DNA of 64,000 nucleotides from Azospirillum soli (GCF_017876165.1 NZ_JAGINQ010000011.1:62001-126000), one strand, 5' to 3'; counted from the first letter of the stretch, positions 24,102 through 32,708 are shown. Notes: generated from the sequence alone by a model not told the origin. Translations and numbers: made by a program.

Positions 24102-24542
24102 TCAGGCCGGCGGGACCGGGCGGCGCTGGTCGTCCCAGTAGACGTCGATCATCACGAAGGGCGTGTCAGCGGAGGGGTTGCGCAGCTGGTGCGTGAGGAA
24201 GCGGGGGATGTAGGCGACATCGCCCTTGCCGATCACCGTCGTTTCGCCGTTGAGGGTCAGTTCGGCGCATCCGTCCACGACGATGAAGGTTTCCTCCTCG
24301 TCATGAGCGTGCGCGTCGACGACGGTTCCGGGATCGAGGACCACCCAGATCACGCCGAATTCGCTGACCGGGCGCTTGGTGTTGACGTTGTCGGGCCAGG
24401 GGAAAAGGCGGCGGAGCTTGCAGTTGTATTCGTTGGTGAAGCGGGCGTCGGCGCCGCGGCGGACGAGTTCGGCGAGGCTGAGGCCGTCGATGTCGGGCCG
24501 GGTGGCGGGGATGATGGTGGCGACGGACGTGGTGGTGGTCAT
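24102..24542 (-). CDS. Small cupin, candidate N-N bond-forming partner of the MetRS-like enzyme
   Basis: 146 residues, one cupin domain. Motif 1 PGTVVDAHAHDEEETFIVVDG gives His78, His80 and Glu84; motif 2 PRFLTHQL gives His118, a full metal-binding set. In characterised hydrazine synthetases a zinc-binding cupin domain is joined to a MetRS-like domain and catalyses rearrangement of the aminoacyl-hydroxylamine ester to a hydrazine. Here the cupin is a free protein, encoded 44 nt upstream of the MetRS-like gene and 65 nt after the N-hydroxylase. On sequence alone it could be another small cupin; the gene order makes the N-N role likely. Confidence 0.8.
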   Translation of the reverse strand: MTTTTSVATIIPATRPDIDGLSLAELVRRGADARFTNEYNCKLRRLFPWPDNVNTKRPVSEFGVIWVVLDPGTVVDAHAHDEEETFIVVDGCAELTLNGETTVIGKGDVAYIPRFLTHQLRNPSADTPFVMIDVYWDDQRRPVPPA

Positions 24543-24607
24543 GGGGACAGCGTCCTTGCGTCAGGGCCTTGCTTCAGGGGTGATGCGGGTTCCGCGGGGC
24601 GCCGCGC

Positions 24608-25978
24608 CTACTCGGCCGGTTCGGGCTTCCGGACCGGTGCGTCGAGAGCGGCGCGCAACGCCTGAGCGATCCGCCAGGTCCGCACGGAGAGCAGACTGAA
24701 CGACCCCGCGTCGCCGAACCCGTGCGTCGATTCGCACACGCCGTTCAGCATGATCGGCGGGATGGGGCGGGCGGGATCGGCCGGTTCGAGCTGGAAGTCG
24801 CGGGTGACGTACAGCGTGCCGTCGGGCCGCTTGCGCGCATGAGGCGCGATGTCGGCCAGCATCGGGTGCCACAACTCCTGCTCCGGGCCGGCGCCGAAGT
24901 TCCGGAAACCCGTCGCCACGATGACGGCATCGACCTCCAGCTGCCGCGCCGTTCCGGCGTGGCGGTCGTTCATGGACAGACGCACCGGCCCGTCCGCCAT
25001 CACCTCGACCGCGTCGATGGACTGGTAGCCGTACAGGGTGATCTGGTTGCGGCCGGTCAGCTTCTGCTCGTACAGCTTGGCGTAGAGCTGGCTGATGACG
25101 TCGTGATCGGCCGAACCGTAGTTGCTGCGCCACAGCTCGCGCGTCATCTCGGCCTTCGATTCGTCGGACGCGGCGTAGTAGTAGTCGACGAATTCCGGGA
25201 AGTAGATGTGCTCGGTGAACGGGCTGGTGTCCTTCAGCTTGTAGCCGAATCCGCGCTGGACGTTGTGGATGCGCGTCTGCGGGAAGCGTGCCGCAAGGTC
25301 GAGCACGATCTCCACCGCACTCTGGCTGGCACCGATCAACGCCACGGACCCCAGCCGCCCCTCGTGGGCCCAGCGCGTGATCGACGTGAGATAGTTGGTG
25401 AAATGCACCACCCGGTCGCCGATGTGCGGCGCGAAGACCGTCGGGATCAGGGGCGAGCGGCCGGGGGCGAGGGACAGCCCGCGCGCCGCGATACGGCGGC
25501 CCAGGCTCGTCCGCGCCAGCACCAGCGGCGTGCCATCGTCGTCTTCCGCCAAGGTCAGGCGCTCGACCGATTCGGCGTAGGAGACGTGGCGGTCGAACTG
25601 CCGCGCCACCCAGCGGATGTAGCGGGCGTATTCGGTGCGCGGCGGATAGGGCGCGTCCAGGTTGAGGAAGTCGAACAGCCGCCCCTCGCTCTTGAGAAAG
25701 CTGAGAAAGCCGTAGGGGCTCGACGGGTTACGCGGGGTGACGAAGTCGCGCAGCGGGTTGTGCTGAATGTCCGCTCCTTCCAGCAGCATTTCCGGGTGCC
25801 AGTCCGGCGCCACCGCGCGCTCCAGGAACAGCAGGTCGCCACCGTAGCCTCCCTCCTCAAGCGAAATCGCCAGGGCGATGTTTCCCGGGCCGAATCCCAC
25901 CCCGAGACAGTCCACACGAACCACCTCGGCGCCGGACGCACGGTCGTCGGCATGCAAAGATGTGTAATTCTGACTCAT
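24608..25978 (-). CDS. Lysine/ornithine-type N-hydroxylase (flavin-dependent)
   Basis: 456 residues from the ATG at 25978, preceded by GGAGG at about 7 nt; an in-frame ATG at 26071 lacks this. Family features of PvdA/IucD/SidA enzymes are present: FAD site GVGFGPGN (26-33), the substrate/flavin segment HPEMLLEGADIQHNPLRDF followed by FLSFLKSEGRLFDFL, and NADPH site GASQSA (216-221). A C-terminal ATGF motif (VIVATGFRNFG) is also present. The reaction is N-hydroxylation of a side-chain amine (lysine, ornithine or diaminobutyrate) with NADPH and O2. It heads the minus operon with cupin and MetRS-like genes, the same set as in hydrazine pathways, where N6-hydroxylysine is the acceptor. A siderophore role is the main alternative. 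Confidence 0.87.
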   Translation of the reverse strand: MSQNYTSLHADDRASGAEVVRVDCLGVGFGPGNIALAISLEEGGYGGDLLFLERAVAPDWHPEMLLEGADIQHNPLRDFVTPRNPSSPYGFLSFLKSEGRLFDFLNLDAPYPPRTEYARYIRWVARQFDRHVSYAESVERLTLAEDDDGTPLVLARTSLGRRIAARGLSLAPGRSPLIPTVFAPHIGDRVVHFTNYLTSITRWAHEGRLGSVALIGASQSAVEIVLDLAARFPQTRIHNVQRGFGYKLKDTSPFTEHIYFPEFVDYYYAASDESKAEMTRELWRSNYGSADHDVISQLYAKLYEQKLTGRNQITLYGYQSIDAVEVMADGPVRLSMNDRHAGTARQLEVDAVIVATGFRNFGAGPEQELWHPMLADIAPHARKRPDGTLYVTRDFQLEPADPARPIPPIMLNGVCESTHGFGDAGSFSLLSVRTWRIAQALRAALDAPVRKPEPAE

Positions 25979-26057
25979 GCGTAAACCTCCGGCATGTAAA
26001 GATTGGATTGGCGCGAAAGACACGATGAAGAGGCGCGCATCAATTTTGTGTTGCTCA

Positions 26058-26088
26058 CGTATAGGCTGCATGATAAGTCAATTGTCAA
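26058..26088 (-). promoter_or_regulatory. Putative sigma-70-type promoter of the N-hydroxylase operon
   Basis: On the minus strand TTGACA (26088-26083) is followed after 18-19 nt by CTATAC/TATACG (26064-26058). It lies in an AT-rich 174-bp divergent intergenic region, 80 nt upstream of the N-hydroxylase start. The -35 hexamer is perfect and is part of a direct repeat TTGAC-AA-TTGAC. The same region must drive the divergent aminotransferase operon. Confidence 0.45.
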
Positions 26089-26152
26089 CGTTTTTTGGTT
26101 GCATGCTGATGTATGAAATCGGTATGCGAGCACGATCAGAAAGTGACGAGCG

Positions 26153-27439
26153 ATGGACTGCACCGTTTTCGAAGCAGTAGAATCACGCGTTCGCTACTAT
26201 TGCCGACGTTTTCCTGTGATTTTCACCCGGGCCTCGGGAGAACATTTGTGGGATGCTGATGGCCGTGAATACATTGACTTGTTTGCCGGGGCCGGATCAC
26301 TGAACTATGGGCACAACCACGCCCATTTGAAGGCACGGCTGATGGCGTATCTGGCGGACGATGGGATCGCCCACGGGCTGGACATGCATACCGCCGCCAA
26401 GGGCCGCTTCATCGAGGCGTTCGAGGCCTTCGCCGCGGCGCGCACCCGTGGCAAGTACCGGCTGATGTTCCCCGGCCCAACGGGGACCAACGCCGTGGAG
26501 GCGGCCATCAAGCTGGCGCGCAAGGTGACCCGGCGGACGGCAGTCGGCGCCTTCACCAACGGCTTCCACGGCATGACGCTGGGGGCGCTGGCCGCCACCG
26601 GCTCCACGTCGAAACGGCGCGGTGCCGGGATTGTGCTGAGCGGTGTCGACCGTTACCCGTACGACGGGTATTTCGGCCCGGAGACTGACACGATCGCGCT
26701 GATCGAGCGCTATCTGCAGGATCCCAGCAGCGGGTTCGACGTGCCGGCGGCCTTCGTGGTGGAGACCGTCCAGGGTGAGGGCGGGTTGAACGTGGCCTCC
26801 ACCGCCTGGCTGCGCCGCCTGACTGCGCTGTGCCGCCGCTGGGGCATCCTGCTGATCGTCGACGACATCCAGGCGGGCTGCGGCCGTACCGGCCCCTTCT
26901 TCAGCTGGGAGGACGCCGGGATCGACCCGGACATCGTCTGCCTCTCGAAAAGCCTCAGCGGCTTCGGCCTTCCCCTGTCGATGCTCATGATCCGCGAGGA
27001 CATCGACCAATGGCAGCCGGGCGAACACAACGGCACCTTCCGCGGCAACAATCACGCCTTCGTTACAGCGGCGGCCGCTCTGGAGTTGTGGGACGACCCC
27101 GCTTTCCGCGCCAACCAGGAGGCGCTGACCGCCCAACTCGACCGCTGGATTGACGAGACGGTGGCGGCCTTGGGAAGTCACGGCCTTGCGGCGCGCGGGC
27201 GCGGCCTGATGCGCGGTATCGCGACCGCCGGGGACGAGGTGGCGGACGCCATCTGCGCCGAGGTCTTCCAGCGCGGAGTGATCGTTGAGACCAGTGGACC
27301 GCATGGCGAAGTCGTCAAGTTCATGCCGCCGCTGACCACCCGTCCCGACCGTCTTGCCACCGCGCTGGACCACCTGTCGGAGGCATTCGCCTCGGCTCTG
27401 GCGACCACACCGGACACGCTGCCGGCGATGGCCGGCTAA
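26153..27439 (+). CDS. Diaminobutyrate--2-oxoglutarate aminotransferase-like (EctB family)
   Basis: 428 residues, class III PLP aminotransferase of the EctB/DABA group. Recognisable segments are YCRRFPVIFTRASGEHLWD, DLFAGAGSLNYGHNH, LMFPGPTGTNAVEAA, NGFHGMTLGALAATGS and VDDIQAGCGRTG. The PLP lysine lies in CLSKSLSGFGLP and TFRGNNHAFV is present. The enzyme should turn aspartate semialdehyde into L-2,4-diaminobutyrate. It is the first gene of the plus-strand operon, divergent from the N-hydroxylase. No ectoine synthase or Dab decarboxylase is near, so the Dab probably serves as a precursor of the peptide product. Length and motifs are normal. Confidence 0.87.
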   Translation: MDCTVFEAVESRVRYYCRRFPVIFTRASGEHLWDADGREYIDLFAGAGSLNYGHNHAHLKARLMAYLADDGIAHGLDMHTAAKGRFIEAFEAFAAARTRGKYRLMFPGPTGTNAVEAAIKLARKVTRRTAVGAFTNGFHGMTLGALAATGSTSKRRGAGIVLSGVDRYPYDGYFGPETDTIALIERYLQDPSSGFDVPAAFVVETVQGEGGLNVASTAWLRRLTALCRRWGILLIVDDIQAGCGRTGPFFSWEDAGIDPDIVCLSKSLSGFGLPLSMLMIREDIDQWQPGEHNGTFRGNNHAFVTAAAALELWDDPAFRANQEALTAQLDRWIDETVAALGSHGLAARGRGLMRGIATAGDEVADAICAEVFQRGVIVETSGPHGEVVKFMPPLTTRPDRLATALDHLSEAFASALATTPDTLPAMAG

Positions 27440-27498
27440 CCCCCACAACCCGGCGCGCGCCCCGCGCGCCGAGCCCGCATCGTGGAGTTCCAATAGCC

Positions 27499-28746
27499 AT
27501 GCAGCAGCGCTTCGATGTCGTGATCGTCGGTGCCGGTGTCGCCGGTTCGGTCGCCGCGCTCCTCTACGCCCGCGCCGGGCTCAACGTCCTCATCGCCGAC
27601 CGCAAGCCGGAACGCGACAGCTACAAAGCGCTTTGCACCCATTTCCTGCAACCCTCCGCCCGTCCTGTCCTGGCAAAGCTCGGAATCGAGGACGCCATCA
27701 CGGCGATCGGCGGCGTGCCCACCAAGGCCGCCTTCTGGACCCGCGCCGGCTGGATCGACCCACCGGGGGATTATGGGTCCGATGGCGGCGACGGCCGGCT
27801 GGTCGCCTACAACATCGAGCGGCGCCTGCTCGACCCCTATCTGCTGGGCCTTCTGGAGGCGGAGCCGGGTGTGGACGTGCGCATCGCCTGCGAGGTCAGC
27901 CTGCCGCGGCGCGAGGCGGACGGCCTGTGGCGTTTGGATCTGTCCCAGGACGGGAAGCGCACGACGGTCGAGGCCCGGCTGCTCGTCGCGTCGGACGGTC
28001 GCCGCTCACCGCTCGCCGGCGCACTCGGCAACCACCCGGTGGTGGAGGCCGAGAACCAGCGCGCTTGCGTTTTCGCCTATTACGAAGGGATCGAGGCACC
28101 GGCGAACGACCGCTCGCTCTTCATGCTGGGCGACCGGGAGATGGCGTTCCTCTATCCGCTGGGCGGCACGCGGGCGCTGCTGGCCGCCTACGTCGCCAAG
28201 GAAACCGCCGCTGCCTGGGCGCAGGACGGCGACAAGTCGGCCAAACTGCTGGAGTTCTTTGCGACCTTCCCCGGTGTGCCGGACCTCGGCCGGGCGGTGC
28301 TGGCCTCGCGGGTCTACGGCTACCTGGACTATCCGAACCAGATGCGGCGGCCGGTGCACGACGGCGTCCCCTTCATCGGCGACGCGGTGGTGTCGCTCGA
28401 CCCCATGAGCGGCGTCGGCTGCGGCTTCGCCATGACCGCCGCTGATCTGCTGGTGGAGGCAACGGCCGAAGCGCTGACGTCCGGTGCCGACCTCGCACCG
28501 GCGCTTGAGGCCTACGCCCGCCGCCACCAGGAGACGTTCGCCGGCCATGCGCAGGGCATCATCGCCGATTCCGTGATCGCCAAATCGCCGGAAACCATTG
28601 AGGCGGTCTACGGCCGCATCTGCGGCGATGCCGGCCTGCAGCGCGACTTCATCGCCCTCACCGGCCGCCTGATCGCGCCGGCCCAGTTCCAGCGGTCCTT
28701 CCTGATCGCCGGGGCCAAAAGCCGCGCGACGGCGCCAACCGCCTGA
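27499..28746 (+). CDS. FAD-dependent monooxygenase/oxidoreductase (PHBH/GG-reductase type)
   Basis: 415 residues. Dinucleotide site GAGVAGSVAALLYARAG at 11-27, second FAD site in FIGDAVVSLDPMSGVGCG, and the class A flavoprotein layout between. It could hydroxylate, epoxidise or oxidise a carrier- or free-bound intermediate; an N-oxidation of a hydrazine is a possibility suggested only by context. The tryptophan-halogenase WxWxIP signature is absent, so I do not call it a halogenase. It lies 59 nt after the aminotransferase gene within the biosynthetic operon. Confidence 0.8.
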   Translation: MQQRFDVVIVGAGVAGSVAALLYARAGLNVLIADRKPERDSYKALCTHFLQPSARPVLAKLGIEDAITAIGGVPTKAAFWTRAGWIDPPGDYGSDGGDGRLVAYNIERRLLDPYLLGLLEAEPGVDVRIACEVSLPRREADGLWRLDLSQDGKRTTVEARLLVASDGRRSPLAGALGNHPVVEAENQRACVFAYYEGIEAPANDRSLFMLGDREMAFLYPLGGTRALLAAYVAKETAAAWAQDGDKSAKLLEFFATFPGVPDLGRAVLASRVYGYLDYPNQMRRPVHDGVPFIGDAVVSLDPMSGVGCGFAMTAADLLVEATAEALTSGADLAPALEAYARRHQETFAGHAQGIIADSVIAKSPETIEAVYGRICGDAGLQRDFIALTGRLIAPAQFQRSFLIAGAKSRATAPTA

Positions 28747-28772
28747 TCGGCCGGCAGCAATGGAGTCTTCCC

Positions 28773-29297
28773 ATGCATGACCAGACGACCATCGATGCTC
28801 CGTTGGGCGGCGCGGCCAACCCGCAGCCGGGACGCGACGTGTTCGCCTACGAGCCCCGCCGCCTCACCGCCGACCCGGTGCTGGAGGTCGGTGGCTTCCG
28901 CCTGAAGCCTTACCGCATCGCCTTCCCCGACCCGGCGGCCGAGCAAGCCGTCCAGGCGCACGACCTGCGCCGCATGCTGGCCGCCGCGGTCGCGCCGGAG
29001 AGCGATCCGAACTACCATGGGCTGGGCTTCGCTGTGCTGCACCAAGCGCGCGACGGCATCTACCTGCTGGTCGGGCGCTGGTACGCCGGCAACAACCTGC
29101 AAAGCGAGAGCTATCAAGTCACCGTCGATGGGGCGGGCGGCGTCTCCCTCGTCCGGCTGAAGCTGTTCGCCTGCATCTGGGAGATGGCGGTGTACGGCTT
29201 CGAGCGCGATTCCTGGGTTGCCACCACCATGGCGTCGGGCCGTGGGGTGGACGGGGCGGAGGCTTACCTGCAATGCCGCCTGGAGGGGTGGATATGA
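28773..29297 (+). CDS. Protein of unknown function in the biosynthetic operon
   Basis: 174 residues, soluble, beginning MHDQTTIDAPLGG. Recognisable features are few: YEPRRLTADPVLEVGGFRLK, a HGLGFAVLHQARDGIYLLVGRWYAGNN centre with several Trp/Tyr, and KLFACIWEMAVYGFERDSW near the end. It has no signal peptide, membrane helix or cofactor motif that I can name. It overlaps the GNAT gene by 4 nt (ATGA) and follows the FAD gene by 26 nt, so it is firmly part of the operon. I do not recognise the family. Confidence 0.72.
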   Translation: MHDQTTIDAPLGGAANPQPGRDVFAYEPRRLTADPVLEVGGFRLKPYRIAFPDPAAEQAVQAHDLRRMLAAAVAPESDPNYHGLGFAVLHQARDGIYLLVGRWYAGNNLQSESYQVTVDGAGGVSLVRLKLFACIWEMAVYGFERDSWVATTMASGRGVDGAEAYLQCRLEGWI

Positions 29298-29761
29298 TTC
29301 GTCCGGTTGCCGCCGCCGACCTGCCCGAGCTGGTCGAGCTGTGCCGTCTGCACGCCGCGTATGAGGGGGCGGAGTATGTGGACACCGGCCAGGCCGACCG
29401 TCTGCGCGCCGCGCTCTTCGACACCCCTCCGGCTCTGTACGGCTGGGTGGCGGACGCTGCCGAGGGCGGCGGGCTGGACGGCTACATGACTGCGGTGGTC
29501 GAGTTCGCGACCTGGCCGGCGCAGCCGTTTGTCTACATGGACTGCCTGTATTTGCGCGAAGGGGCGCGCGGGCGCGGCCTCGGCCGGCGCTTCATGGCAA
29601 CGCTCGCCGCCTTCGCCCGCGACGGCGGCTACGGCGAGATCCAGTGGCAGACACCGCCCGACAACGCGCTGGGCATCGGCTTCTACCGCCGCATCGGCGC
29701 CCGTCCGCGCGACAAGGTCCGCTTCTTCCTCGACGGCCCAACGCTGGAGAGGCTGTCATGA
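29294..29761 (+). CDS. GNAT-family N-acetyltransferase
   Basis: 155 residues from the ATG at 29294 (GGAGGGG ribosome site, ATGA overlap with the preceding gene). The acetyl-CoA loop is RGRGLGRRFM, preceded by VYMDCLYLREGA and followed by the usual NALGIGFYRRIGA. It probably acylates an amine in the pathway: a hydroxylamine, hydrazine or diaminobutyrate amine. Acetylation could also be self-protection. It overlaps the next gene by 4 nt. Confidence 0.82.
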   Translation: MIRPVAAADLPELVELCRLHAAYEGAEYVDTGQADRLRAALFDTPPALYGWVADAAEGGGLDGYMTAVVEFATWPAQPFVYMDCLYLREGARGRGLGRRFMATLAAFARDGGYGEIQWQTPPDNALGIGFYRRIGARPRDKVRFFLDGPTLERLS

Positions 29762-31026
29762 CCGGGCTGTTCGACCGGCTGGTGGACGACCTCCACGGCG
29801 AGATCGTCCGCCGCGAGCCGCGCTATCCGGAGATGTTCCCCATCGCCGTTCCACGGTTCGCCGCGCTCGCCGACACGGACCCCGGCATCGCCGATCTCGC
29901 CGACGCTTTCACCGCCGGGCTGGAACGTCTGCGTACCGGTGGCCTGCGCTTGGTGGAAGGCTTGGGAGACCCGGTTGGCGCCGTGATCGCCGACTCCCTG
30001 ATCGACGCCGCTTTGGCCGAGCGCGGACACATCGACCTCGTGCCGGAGCCGGGCGACACGCGCCGGCTGGAGGAGGTGCTGGCGGCTGATTTCCAGACGG
30101 TGGAGACCGTGGACGGGCGGCGCGCCCATGTGGCCCGCTGGCCAGGACGGCCGCTGCTCGTCGTCAACGCGCTGGGCATCTCGCTGGAGTTCTGGCGGCC
30201 GCTGCTCACCGACCAGCGGTCGGGCTTCCGGCCGATCGTGGCGGAGAACCGCTGTGGCAACCTGCTGGCCGGCGGCATGGAGTCCGACGTTGGCCTGACG
30301 ACGCACGCCGAGGATCTCGCGGCGGTGATCGCCGCGACCGGGTTCCCGCGGGTGGATGTGCTGGCTTGGTGCAACGGCGGCCGGATCGCCATCGACCTGG
30401 CCCGGCGCTGGCCCGAGCGGGTAGGGACACTGGTGCTTCTGGCCACCACGCTGCGCGGCATCGACGGGGTGGCGCCGCGGCCCAGCCCCTTTGAGGGCAA
30501 TCTGCAGAAGGCCTTCGAGAAGGTGATCGCCCGCCCGGATTTCGCCGCGCCGATGGCGCGTTTGCTGGGCCAGCTGTTCGCACCGCCGGACTGGGACGCG
30601 GTGGCCGCCGACCCGGAGGCGCGGGCCCGCACGCTCTTCGCCCGTGCCGCCGCCGACCTAGTGAAGGCGCTGGGCGCCCCGATGGCGAGCGGGGAGGCCC
30701 TGCTGAACTACGCCGCGCGGACGGCGCGGGACGAGGGATACCCGTTGCGCGAGGCCCTGGAGGCGCTCGCTCATCCGGTGCTGGTCGTGACCGGCGACAG
30801 CGACTCCATCATCAGCAACGAACTGACACGGGAGGCGGCAGCCTATGCCCGCAACGCCCGCGCGGTCGAGGTGACGGGCGCCGGTCACTACATCCAAAAC
30901 CTGCAATACCGGTATATGGTGCACGCAATGCGTAGTTTCGTGAATCTGGAAAATCGCCAGTCCGAGCGTGCGGCCCGGCGCGTCCGGTACCTGAAAGCCA
31001 TGCGCCCGGCGGAGTGCGTGTCATGA
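29758..31026 (+). CDS. Alpha/beta-hydrolase with Cys nucleophile, likely aminoacyl shuttle (SyrC/CmaE-like)
   Basis: 422 residues. An N-terminal helical region (about 1-105) precedes an alpha/beta-hydrolase core. The nucleophile elbow reads LAWCNGGR, so Cys205 replaces the usual Ser; the acid lies in VVTGDSDS (about 347) and the His in GAGHYIQN (about 376). SyrC and CmaE, Cys-nucleophile hydrolase-fold proteins, move aminoacyl groups between carrier proteins. This gene lies directly before a free adenylation enzyme and its carrier protein and upstream of an NRPS that starts with an unloaded T domain, a setting that matches such a shuttle. An ordinary thioesterase is the alternative. It is coupled to both neighbours by ATGA overlaps. 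Confidence 0.78.
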   Translation: MTGLFDRLVDDLHGEIVRREPRYPEMFPIAVPRFAALADTDPGIADLADAFTAGLERLRTGGLRLVEGLGDPVGAVIADSLIDAALAERGHIDLVPEPGDTRRLEEVLAADFQTVETVDGRRAHVARWPGRPLLVVNALGISLEFWRPLLTDQRSGFRPIVAENRCGNLLAGGMESDVGLTTHAEDLAAVIAATGFPRVDVLAWCNGGRIAIDLARRWPERVGTLVLLATTLRGIDGVAPRPSPFEGNLQKAFEKVIARPDFAAPMARLLGQLFAPPDWDAVAADPEARARTLFARAAADLVKALGAPMASGEALLNYAARTARDEGYPLREALEALAHPVLVVTGDSDSIISNELTREAAAYARNARAVEVTGAGHYIQNLQYRYMVHAMRSFVNLENRQSERAARRVRYLKAMRPAECVS

Positions 31027-32708
31027 CCGGCGACCTCGATCTGTCCCAGCCGCCCGAATGGCAGTACCGCCCCGGCCAGTCGGGCCGCGAGGGCCGGCGC
31101 TATCCCCTGGCCCTGATCTATGCCCATGCCGCGGCGCAGACGCCGGACGCGGTGGCGCTGGCCGACGGCGAGACGGTGCTGACCGTTGGCGAGCTGGAGA
31201 ATGGGGCGCGGCGGCTGGGCACCGAAATCGCCGGGCTCGGCGTCGCTCCCGGCGGGCGTATCATGGTGCTGTCGGAAAAGCGGGCGGTGGTGCCGGTGGT
31301 GGCCGGTGCCATCTGGAAGGCCGGCGGGGTCTATGTTCCCGTGGATGCCGAGAGCCCGCCCGAACGGCTGGCCGGAATCGTCGGGCAGTTGGCGCCGGCG
31401 GCCATCGTCGGCAGCGCGCGCGCGCTTGAACTGCTGGCCAGGGAAAGGATCGCCGAGGGCATCCCAACCCTGTCCTTCGAACGGGTGCTGGAGTTGACGC
31501 GGGCAGCGGAAGAGGCGCCCGCCTTTGCGGCCTTCAGCCTGCCCGGCGAGGACGCGACCGCCTACATCATCTTTACGTCCGGCTCCAGCGGGGCGCCGAA
31601 AGGCGTGATGATCAGCCATCGCGCCCTTCTCGACTATTTCTACAACCATAACCAGGTGCTGCGGTTCAGAGCCGGCTCGCGCGTATTCTCGCTGGCGCCG
31701 TTCCACTTCGACGTCTCCATCGAAGATACGATCCTGCCGCTGTCGCTGGGCGCTTTCGTCTACCAGTTCCGTGGGCTGCCGGTCGGGCCGCTGATGCGGG
31801 CCGTCCTGCAGCGGCAGCGGATCACTCACCTGATCGCGGTGTCCAGCCTGCTGGCCCTGCTGTCCGGCGACGGGGCACAGGTGGACGGTGCCGCCTTTCC
31901 GGACCTGGAGATGGTGATGACCGGGGCCGAGGTCTGTGATCCGCGTCTGATCGACCTTTGGGTCACGCGGTTGCCGTCGGCCCGCGTCATCAATGCCTAT
32001 GGGCCGACGGAAGCGACCATCGTCTGCCTGACCTACACGATCGCGCAACCGGAACCGGAACGGACCTCGCCGTACCCGATCGGCCACCCGCTGCCGGGCG
32101 TGTCCATCCTGCTTCTCGACGGGCAGGACCGGCCGATCACAGCGCCGGGCGAGCCGGGCGAGCTGCTGGTCGGTGGGACGCAGGTGATGACCGGCTACCT
32201 GAACCGGCCGGAGGACACAGCCCGCGTCTGCCCGGTGATCGACGGCGTACGCTACTACCGCACCGGAGACATCTGCCGGTTCGATGAGCGTGGCCGGGTC
32301 GAGTTCATGGAGCGCGCCGACGATATGGTCAAAATCGGCGGCCGGCGCATCCATCTGGGCGAGATCCGTCACCTCGCGCTCGCGTTGCCGGGCGTCCTGC
32401 GCGCCGCCGTCGGGCTGGTCAAGGCTGGCGAGCGCCAGCTGATCGGGCTGACCGTCGTCTGCCAGCACGAGGATGCCGAGCCAGCCGTCACCGCAGACGC
32501 CGTACGGACGCATCTTGCCCGCCACCTGCCTGCCTACATGATGCCGGCTGTGCTTGGCGTGGTGTGCGAAACACCGCTGACGGCCAGTGGCAAGACCGAC
32601 GAACGGGCGCTGATTGCTCGCCTTGCGGAGGCCGCGAAAAGCGGCGGACCGGGTGATTACCACCTTACCAGCGACGTTTTCACCCCCTTGACGGAAGCTG
32701 TCCGATGA
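31023..32708 (+). CDS. Free-standing NRPS-type adenylation enzyme
   Basis: 561 residues from the ATG at 31023 (ATGA overlap with the hydrolase). Core motifs: A3 FTSGSSGAPKGVMISH, A5 NAYGPTEAT, A7 YRTGD, A8 MVKIGGRRIHLGEI and A10 TASGKTDERAL. The A4 region FHFDVSIED retains the Asp that binds an alpha-amino group, so the substrate is an amino acid. My manual reading of the ten-residue code is about D-V-E-L-M-G-A-I-V-K, which I cannot assign; the Glu might meet a basic or hydroxylated side chain. It overlaps its carrier protein gene by 4 nt, and together they form a loading A+T pair. Confidence 0.85.
   Translation: MTGDLDLSQPPEWQYRPGQSGREGRRYPLALIYAHAAAQTPDAVALADGETVLTVGELENGARRLGTEIAGLGVAPGGRIMVLSEKRAVVPVVAGAIWKAGGVYVPVDAESPPERLAGIVGQLAPAAIVGSARALELLARERIAEGIPTLSFERVLELTRAAEEAPAFAAFSLPGEDATAYIIFTSGSSGAPKGVMISHRALLDYFYNHNQVLRFRAGSRVFSLAPFHFDVSIEDTILPLSLGAFVYQFRGLPVGPLMRAVLQRQRITHLIAVSSLLALLSGDGAQVDGAAFPDLEMVMTGAEVCDPRLIDLWVTRLPSARVINAYGPTEATIVCLTYTIAQPEPERTSPYPIGHPLPGVSILLLDGQDRPITAPGEPGELLVGGTQVMTGYLNRPEDTARVCPVIDGVRYYRTGDICRFDERGRVEFMERADDMVKIGGRRIHLGEIRHLALALPGVLRAAVGLVKAGERQLIGLTVVCQHEDAEPAVTADAVRTHLARHLPAYMMPAVLGVVCETPLTASGKTDERALIARLAEAAKSGGPGDYHLTSDVFTPLTEAVR

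Noticed and set aside
27499..28746. Flavin-dependent halogenase
   Set aside because: The FAD site is general and the WxWxIP motif of tryptophan halogenases is absent.
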